This document shows, in pieces, positions 56,928 to 64,000 of a stretch of 64,000 bases of DNA. Position 1 is the first letter of the stretch, and each line of letters begins with the position of its first letter. Source of the stretch: Sarocladium kiliense (lineage: Eukaryota > Ascomycota > Sordariomycetes > Hypocreales > Sarocladiaceae); the NCBI GenBank assembly GCA_030734395.1, contig JAUZTG010000029.1, positions 930,001 through 994,000 of the forward strand. Reading direction: 5' to 3'. The position numbers were made by a program, and so were the translations under genes. The notes beneath the pieces were generated by a model that saw only the letters and a list, made by a program, of their open reading frames with translations, did no database searches and was not told where the DNA came from.

Positions 56928-58115
56928 TTACAGCAATATTCCGGCCAAAGCGGCAATAGCTGAGCACCCAACAACTACAATGCTCAACGACCTGACTCTA
57001 GCTGCATCATCTTCCACCACGTTATCGTCTTGGCCAGGTGGTGACTCGGTAGGCTCAGGCTCCGGACTCTGACCCGGCCGATACTCAAACACGCCATACG
57101 TCGTCTCAAATGCCGGAATGGTGACCTGGTCCTCCATCGTAAAGCCTCCACACGAAGTCGTCCCTGTCTCCTTTACGGTAACCTCCGTCGGCGTGTATTT
57201 ATATACAAGGTGGATCTGATCCGGGAGGTAGCCGAGATATAATGTCTTGGCTTTCTCTGCGGGCTCCTTGCACAGCTCTGGTGCGTTGTGGCATGAGATC
57301 TGGCGACGAGATAGATCGTCTGAGGTTGGAGCTGGCCCAGAGGCTGAGCCCGTGGCAGTGGAGAGGCCAAGGGAAGCGTAGGCACGATAGATGCGCTCGT
57401 AGACTGCAAAGAAGCAGAGCGGATCATCGCGAAGGAGATCGAACTCCTCGGAAGTGTACACTTTTGTGTACTTCGTACCTGACATCCACTCGGACATGTT
57501 GAGATTAGGCATCGGCATTGCAGGAACGCTGGTCTCGATAGCCAAGTCTCTGAATGCTGTGGGCACCGTCGTTGCTGTCCCGGATGTAGCCTCAAGATTC
57601 CTGGTGACCGTAGACGTGGATGACTCCTCCGGATCTGGAAGCAACTCCTGAAGAAGATCGATTCCAACGCCTATAAGCTCCAAGCACAGTTTTTCATCAT
57701 ACCGTGACGGCGAGCATGGGTGATATGTTCCAGAGGCTTCACCACCAAGGCCTTTGTTCTCCACCTTGCTGGGTAACGTCGATCCCGACAGATCTGGCAC
57801 TTTCGGTGGCACGTATGGATCGTTACCACCACTATTTGGCGCATCAGGCCCGTCGCTGCCACTTCCCGGAAGGGGTCGTTTTGGGAGATTCAGGTCATCG
57901 CCAGGAGAGGTTTTGGGACGGTCTCCGAGGCGAGGGATTGGACCGGGCACTGGACCGGGCACTGGTGGGAAGTCATCGGCAACGCGACCTGGACGAGGGA
58001 TGCCTCGAAATCCACGAGAATTTAGTGAGGAGTCGAGTTCTGTGATGCCATTGGTTGCGGTTGCTATATGAAGGTAGGTTGTCGCGATGAGGGTCGCTGC
58101 CCAGACGCGGTACAT
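56928..58115 (-). CDS. Secreted proline-rich protein with probable GPI anchor
   Basis: Intronless, 395 residues from the ATG at 58115. The first ~20 residues (MYRVWAATLIATTYLHIATA) form a signal peptide. Residues ~45-140 are Pro/Gly/Asp-rich with PGPVPGPIP-type repeats. The middle has paired cysteines (HPCSPSRYDEKLCLELIG, SCHNAPELCKEPAEKAKTL), likely disulfides. A Glu/Pro-rich segment precedes a C-terminal hydrophobic stretch that reaches the end (LSIVVVGCSAIAALAGILL), typical of a GPI signal. Expected on the cell wall or plasma membrane. No named domain is recognised. The frame extends upstream to 58235, but those codons look like leader. Confidence 0.8.
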   Translation of the reverse strand: MYRVWAATLIATTYLHIATATNGITELDSSLNSRGFRGIPRPGRVADDFPPVPGPVPGPIPRLGDRPKTSPGDDLNLPKRPLPGSGSDGPDAPNSGGNDPYVPPKVPDLSGSTLPSKVENKGLGGEASGTYHPCSPSRYDEKLCLELIGVGIDLLQELLPDPEESSTSTVTRNLEATSGTATTVPTAFRDLAIETSVPAMPMPNLNMSEWMSGTKYTKVYTSEEFDLLRDDPLCFFAVYERIYRAYASLGLSTATGSASGPAPTSDDLSRRQISCHNAPELCKEPAEKAKTLYLGYLPDQIHLVYKYTPTEVTVKETGTTSCGGFTMEDQVTIPAFETTYGVFEYRPGQSPEPEPTESPPGQDDNVVEDDAARVRSLSIVVVGCSAIAALAGILL

Positions 58116-59103
58116 GGTGATCGGTTGCCGTGTGGAGTGGCAGCTTGGCCTACACTGCTTGGAAGAAATGGGTAATGTGCTCGGCAGCTCCTGGGAAGAG
58201 CATACGGGGTGGGTTATGTAGCGTGCAACATTCATTCAGGAGTACCGTGGTCAGCACGGGAATTCCGGTAGGATTCATCGAACTTCGCATCTCGGAACTA
58301 AATATCCAGGGATCCTAGTGAAGAGGCACAGCGTTTGAAATGCCAACCCCTGCATGGTCGACTAGCCAGGGTCTGCGCCTCTGCTGCGACAGGCTGTCAG
58401 CCTAAGAGAGGCAGCCTGTCGATCCCTATAAATACCGCCGGAGTTGTGCATGAGTATTGCAGCCAGGAAAGGCTATACAGGCTCTCAACAATGTTGGATC
58501 AGGAGCAATCAATCCGTGCGACTCCACGGCATATTGTCGAGGAGGATCAACAGCCGGGGTTGGTATTCTCAATCCCGTGAACACCTTGCGACGTAGCAAA
58601 GCGTGGAGTATCACAGCTAGTCTCTGCGCCAGTGACATGAACCATTGATGGTTAATACTATATGTACTTCGTAAACACACAGTTCATGTCAGTGAATCAC
58701 TTGCTTCGAGGACTGACTGTTGACTTACACCGGACATGTCCCGTACCAAACGTGCCAGTCCGTGACGGTGGCTGAAAGGGGAAGGCGGGGCGATCCGTGA
58801 ATGACGTGACGCCGACGACGGGGCCCAACACCATCCACAGGCATTCAGGATAGGATCGGGTCATCCATCCATGATCGTCGCCTCCTCTTCTTTATCTCTT
58901 CTCCGCACCGCAATCTGATGGCTCTCAACCCCGAGTCATCGCATCTTGCATCAAAAGAACACTGCAGTTGCACCGTCCCGCAGCTCTGCGACGCCGTAAG
59001 TACATGGCTACCCCATTGCGACTCTCGGTCGGCACAATGCCGAAGTGCCGAGTCGCCAGGCCAAGCTGCTGGATCCTGTTATCTAATTGTCGTGATTTGC
59101 AGG
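58116..59103. promoter_or_regulatory. Divergent region between GPI-type gene and M28 peptidase gene, with a 5' leader intron
   Basis: 988 bases. A TATAAATA lies at 58427-58434 (plus sense). A likely leader intron 58996-59102 (GTAAGT..TTTGCAG) ends one base before the peptidase ATG. An ATG at 58918 lies upstream of it. Confidence 0.55.
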
Positions 59104-61670
59104 ATGCTCGCAACAGAGAAGATGCCGTCCGAGTCGACGCCTCTCATCACCACCGTGCGCGTTGCCCCGCCACGGCAGCGATACACACACAGTACCGTCC
59201 GGCGCTTCTTCACTATCGGATCTTGCGCCATCCTCGTCTGTGGCTTTATCTTCTTCGCTATCCATGCCCTCGTTATCGAGCCGTTGCACTTCCACCATCC
59301 GAAGGGGACAGACAAATACAAGAGTATCCCGTATGAACAGCTGAAAGAGATTCTGCTGGAGACTCCTTCATCTGAACATGCAAGAGAATGGTCCAAGTAC
59401 TACACGGCTGGGCCTCATCTGGCTGGAAAGAACTACTCTCAGGTTCGCCCTCATCTCTCCCTTGGATGGCCCTATGCTGACTGTCACAGGCTGAATGGAC
59501 CATGGAAAGGTGGCAGGAGTGGGGAGTCAAGTCTACGATCGAGGCTTACGATGTGTACATCAACTACCCCAAGGACCACGGCCTTCGCCTCCTCGAAAAG
59601 AAGAAGGGCAAGAACGACGACGCTCAGGACTGGAAGGTTTCGTTCAAGGCATCTCTCACCGAGGATGTCCTGAAGGATGACCCGACAACTTCTCTCGAGG
59701 ACCGCATCCCAACTTTCCACGGCTATTCCGCCAGTGGCAATGTCACCGGCTCCCTTGTCTACGTTAACTACGGCACCTACCGTGATTACCAAGACCTTGT
59801 CGATGCTGGCGTGGAGCTCAAAGGCAACATTGCCATTGCACGTTACGGTGGAATCTTCCGAGGCCTCAAAGTCAAGAGGGCACAGGAGCTGGGTATGGTC
59901 GGCTGCATCATCTACTCTGACCCCGGTGACGATGGTGAGATGACGGAGGAGAACGGATACGAGGCATACCCTGAGGGACCTGCCCGCAACCCAAGCAGTG
60001 TTCAGCGTGGCAGTGTCCAGTTCCTCAGCACCCGTCCTGGTGATCCGTAAGTAAATTCCAGCCATTGACTCGAACAGCAGCTAATATTGGCAGGACTACC
60101 CCTGGGTACCCTTCTAAGCCTGGTGTTCCTCGTGCTCCAGCCAATGAGTCCACGCCCAGCATCCCCTCCATTCCCATCTCTTATGCGGACGCCATTCCTC
60201 TCCTTAAGGCATTGAACGGCCATGGCCCTAAGTCCAAGGACTTCAATTGGTTCTGGAACCGCAACCTTGGTCTCGGTCACAAGGGCGTTGACTACAACAT
60301 CGGCCCAACGCCGGACAATGTTGTCGTCAACCTCTTCAACGAGCAGGAATACGAAACGACTCCCCAGTGGGACGTTATTGGCATCGTCAACGGCACGATA
60401 CCCAATGATGTTATCATCATTGGCAACCACCGCGACGCCTGGATTGCCGGTGGAGCAGGAGACCCCAACAGCGGCTCTGCTGCCATCAACGAAGTTGTAC
60501 GCAGTGTTGGCAAGGCTCTCGAAGCTGGTTGGAAGCCCCTCCGTACCATCGTCTTTGCTAGCTGGGATGGCGAGGAATATGGTCTGGTTGGCAGCACCGA
60601 GTGGGTTGAGGAATACATTCCCTGGCTCTCTGGGGCCAACCTCGCCTACATCAACGTCGATGTAGCTGCAACCGGTCCCGTTTTCGGTGCTTCCGCTGCT
60701 CCTCTGTTGAACGACCTCCTCAGGGAGGCAGTTCATCAGGTCCAGTCACCGAACCAGACCGTAGAGGGCCAGACTGTAGGCGACGTCTGGGATGGCAAGA
60801 TTGGCACCATGGGAAGCGGCAGCGACTTCACTGCTTTCCAGGACTACATCGGCGTGCCATCCATCGATATGAGCTTCAAGCCCGGCTCAGACAGCCCCGT
60901 CTACCACTACCACAGCAACTACGACAGCTTCCACTGGATGGACAAGCTCGCCGACCCAGGCTTCAAGTATCACAAGGCCATGGCTCAGATCGTCAATGTC
61001 ATGCTCGCCAAGCTAAGCGAGAGGATTATTCACCCCTTCCGAGCGGGCGAATATGCTGATGCCCTTGGCACATACCTTGACAAGGTTGAGGCTCACATGA
61101 AGGCGGATGCCTCTACATTCGTCGAAGGCAAGATGTCCCAAGATGAGATCTTCGCCTTGCGCGGTAGTATCCTTCCTTTCGACGAGGTGACTGGCAACGC
61201 CGACGCTTTCCGTGAGGCTATCAAGACTGTTCGCTCTCGCATCAACGAACTGAAGCTCAAGGCATATCAGGTTGACGAGCTTGCGGACTGGGCTAGTGAG
61301 GCCTTGGAGGAGGGGATCCCGTGGTGGAACGTTGGGCGCAAGTACCGCGTCTTCAAGGCCATTATGCGCGCGAACAAGGGATATAAGCTCATGGAAAGAG
61401 CTTTCCTCTTCGAGGGTGGTTTGGATGGCAGGAACTGGTTCAAACATGTTGTGTTTGCTCCTGGATTGTGGACGGGCTATGCTGGTGGTAAGTGGCACTC
61501 TAAACTTTGCCTTGATCCCTTGCCATGTTCATATAACTAACGTGTGGTATACTACAGCGGTCTATCCTGGTTTGATGGAGGCTATTGACGCAAAGGACTA
61601 CTTAAATGGCTTGAAGTGGGCAGAGATTATCCAGAAGTGTGTTGAAAAGGCGACCGAGATCCTTGACTGA
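59104..61670 (+). CDS. M28B zinc metallopeptidase, PSMA/transferrin-receptor family, type II membrane protein
   Basis: Exons 59104..59442, 59490..60046, 60094..61487 and 61558..61670; 2403 nt, 800 residues. A short cytosolic N-terminus (with a PLI dileucine-like vacuolar sorting motif near residue 12) precedes one membrane segment at about 38-60; the rest is lumenal. A protease-associated domain (about 160-290) precedes the M28 domain. Zinc and catalytic residues are present: His411 (NHRDAW), Asp422 (GDPNSG), Glu459/Glu460 (WDGEEYG), Asp488 (NVDVA), His572 (YHYHSNYDS), then a helical dimerisation-type domain. Relatives are human glutamate carboxypeptidase II and yeast Tre1/Tre2/Vps70. With the site intact it should be an active, probably vacuolar, carboxypeptidase. 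Start chosen at the first ATG after the proposed leader intron. Confidence 0.94.
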
Positions 61671-61941
61671 GATATACACAACAGGCTTGTCGCTTTGGGC
61701 TTGTCGAAGCGTAATGTTATACACGTACCAAATTTGGAAAGGCAGTATTGATGGACTACGCAGCCACGTTTTACATCTGAGCGCAACGATATCAGTATAC
61801 TCAACTAAGGAATGACCTCTTTGCTTTCCAGTCGCATTTCAGAGTATTCAAAGCCCTCTTGTCTCTTTGTTTACAGTAGGGCGTTACCGTAGATAAGTCC
61901 TGAAACCACTCAAGCACAGAGCATTAGGCACCGGCTATGCC

Positions 61942-64000
61942 TTAGAGACGAGGATCCGATCGACGAGGAAAATCAGGCATCTCCCTCTTGTTCTCCGACC
62001 GTTGCTTTACCCGTCTTGAGACATTGCGATAACAAGACGTATTTTTCCCTTTACCTCGTCCTCTGCCAGTGGAAATGTCTCGATGTAGCCTCCATGGGTG
62101 GGACTGACTTCTAGGCAGACGGTGCATAATTCCCTCCCTTGTCCCTGGCGGAGCCCGATGTCGATCGACGACCGCGATAGGCTGATTCGAGGAAATTGAT
62201 GGCGAAGCTGTCGGTTGCGCGTTGCTGAAGGGTGTTGGGGGATTGTGACCGGCCAGACCAGGAGGTGTGAAGGTAAACAACATGTCCTGAGCTGAACCAC
62301 TCGAAGGAGTTGGACTTTGGAGAATGGCATGCTGCTCAGGCTGCGCATTTGTTTGGGGTGACGAGACGTTCGATCTTCCGAACGACAGCATTCTCCGCAA
62401 GCGATTCTGTTGTTCACTAATCGCTACGATGCCATTTTCGTCCAGGTGCAGGACGGTCGGCTCTTGGGACACTCCTAGCCATGATCTGGTTGTCAAAGCC
62501 AGCAACCACTGGTACCTACAACTTTCGCGGGCTCGGCATCCTTCGGCCACAAGGCATACGTAGAGGACCGAACCGTTGCAGTATCAGCCCAGAAGAGGTG
62601 AGTCTCTCTTGGGTCTGAAGAAACCCCTGTCGTTGAAACAGCCGCCTCAGAGTCTTAACCTGGACCAGAAGGCACGGTCTGTCTTGAAAAATGTCCCTGA
62701 ACGGAATGCATGGCCTCAGCGAAGGGGGCCACATCGGCCGGAAAATCTCGCCAAAGTTGGCGCCAAAGAAGACAACGGCATTGATGTCTTTCGCATATTG
62801 CCTCCAGAGTCCGGAAGCCCTCCTTGGCGTGGTTACTTTAGGGAAGATCCGGGTCGAGTCTGCTACGACATCCATGTGCTCCCAACCGGGGAGTGCCTTG
62901 TTCCCACCAAGATTGAAGTGCAACACGGCGTCCTCTACTTCGGCTCTTTGAGCGCCGAGCCCATCGATTGTCTGCCAGAGGCGCTTCGCCTCATCTTTGA
63001 AGAAGATCTGAACTGGTTGAGCAGGTCCAAATTGATGCGGACTCTGGATACGTAGGTTCGCATTGGCAAGCATCGCTGATCTGACTGACATATGACCGAG
63101 CGGATCTAGAGTTGTGAGAATGTTCCCGAGAGGGAAGTGTCCAAGGTCATTCCGCTTGCTTCGATGCACCAAAACATGCAACAGGAATGTTTCTGCATCC
63201 GTTTGGAACGCATAGCCAGACTCAACATCGTTCAGAATAATATGCGTGTCTCGGGCGTCATCAAGGATCGTCTCATAATCGTCTCTCTTTTGGGCTCGGT
63301 ACCCATCGAGCCGCGCAATATCAAATTCTATCCCCCATTGGCCCCATTGGCTGAACCCGATTGTGAAGTTCCGAATGCGAACGACAGAGTGTGATCCTAG
63401 AGTCTTTGAGTATGCGACGGCGTCATAGTCATACTCTTGAGTTGCTGCTAGATAATTAGCCGACTTCGTTCAACTTTTCGGGGCGAATAGTCTTCATATC
63501 ATACCAAGGGAGTTGTGAAATTGAGGTGCGAATCCAAGAAAAGCTTGGCGGTCAAAGATATCTTCAGTTCCTAGCAGCTGCATCATCCGATCAGGACAGA
63601 GGATATCTATCTGGTCCCAATCCAACTTGTTCGGGTATGTATCGAGCAGATGCCACTGCACAGATTCTCCGCGGTCCAAAAGTGGTACCATTGCATGGCA
63701 CCGCGCTTTCAAGACGAATCCACCCCTAAAGGTGACAGCTTGCTGGATCCCGGAGATGGCGGCCAGAGAGGCGACTGAAGCCTCGAGGCCATGTTCCCAG
63801 TTCTCGCGTTCCCGGAAAGGAAATCCAGGAACAATAACTGCTGGCCCAATGATACTGTTCCAGCAGCCTCTCTCCTCTGAGCGGGGGGGCTCTTCTAATA
63901 CAACTTTAATATCGAAAGACGGAATTTCTGACGAGTCGAGCTTCGGAGCTTCTGTGAATAATACCCTTGCATAAGATATCTCTTTCCTTTTCTTGCTGAG
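61942..64000 (-). CDS. Fungal protein of unknown function (5' end missing)
   Basis: Exons complement(61942..62474, 62560..63447, 63505..>64000); frames agree at both introns (GTATGA..ATCTAG and GTATGC..GGCTAG). The N-terminal part seen here contains VIVPGFPFRERENWEHGLE and later QWHLLDTYP, SHSVVRIRNFTIGFSQWGQ and VVFFGANFGE. I recall these as signatures of a large Pezizomycotina-specific family of unnamed proteins (a G-x-P-x-x-x-R...GLE block, then WHLL, then an SHSVVR/NFTIGFS block), often expanded and sometimes beside incompatibility genes. The last exon is disordered and Ser/Arg-rich. No signal peptide can be judged because the start is off the right edge. Function unknown; structure fairly confident. 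Confidence 0.75.

Noticed and set aside
58427..58434. TATAAATA as promoter of the M28 peptidase gene
   Set aside because: About 680 bases before its start codon and could serve either strand or nothing; noted only as part of the region.
59484..60065. 193-codon minus-strand open frame opposite the M28 peptidase
   Set aside because: Shadow of a strongly biased coding exon; no start context or family pattern.
62576..63055. 160-codon plus-strand open frame
   Set aside because: Opposite a minus-strand gene whose frame continues through both flanking introns with family motifs.

Overview
The window looks like nuclear DNA of a filamentous ascomycete (Pezizomycotina). The evidence is many short GT-AG introns (mostly 50-110 bases), GC-rich third codon positions, widely spaced monocistronic genes on both strands, and proteins typical of that group. 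A Dothideomycete is my guess from protein flavour only. No rRNA gene, convincing tRNA, transposon, virus or CRISPR array was found. Intron borders were read by eye from splice motifs and frame continuity; for every multi-exon model given with full exon coordinates the summed exon length was checked to be divisible by three.

Layout. 1-2078 (-): DUF726/TMCO4-type membrane hydrolase, cut by the left edge. 2837-3487 (+): TMA23-like G-patch protein. 3627-4862 (-): THG1. 5178-6636 (+): SWD1/RbBP5 of COMPASS. 7588-12947 (+): RPB1, with a reduced, degenerate CTD and a tiny last exon. 12948-22373: gene-poor stretch holding one small candidate gene (15786-16126, -). 22374-22869 (+): a coding-like but frame-broken gene. 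24655-25161 (+): small GPI-type secreted protein. 25729-26848 (+) and 26997-31061 (-): a convergent pair, an unrecognised fungal domain protein facing a TPR-CHAT cysteine protease. 31742-32965 (+): NAD(P)-binding epimerase-like protein. 33982-36459 (+): ribosome-associated Hsp70 SSB. 37081-39858 (-): large disordered protein ending in two membrane segments. 41056-43037 (+): F-box/beta-propeller protein. 45143-46480 (+): SprT-like metalloprotease with histidine clusters. 48236-48517 (-): small conserved-looking protein. 51133-51859 (+): pseudogene carrying a 13-base tandem duplication. 52449-53270 (+): F-box-like protein. 53550-55680 (-): MFS transporter. 56928-58115 (-): GPI-type proline-rich secreted protein. 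59104-61670 (+): M28B (PSMA/TfR-like) metallopeptidase. 61942-64000 (-): fungal protein of unknown function, cut by the right edge.

The left 13 kb is housekeeping: tRNA-His maturation, histone H3K4 methylation, Pol II and ribosome biogenesis. COMPASS is recruited through the Pol II CTD, so SWD1 and RPB1 are functional partners as well as neighbours. The middle and right parts are more accessory: secreted proteins, a possible immune/cell-death protease locus, pseudogenes and orphan genes. The observations I rate highest are the TPR-CHAT convergent pair, the RPB1 C-terminus (short degenerate CTD, plus a last intron carrying an in-frame stop at its donor and an AATAAA), and a 12-base-period CTATT array that occurs both upstream of SSB and inside one SSB intron.
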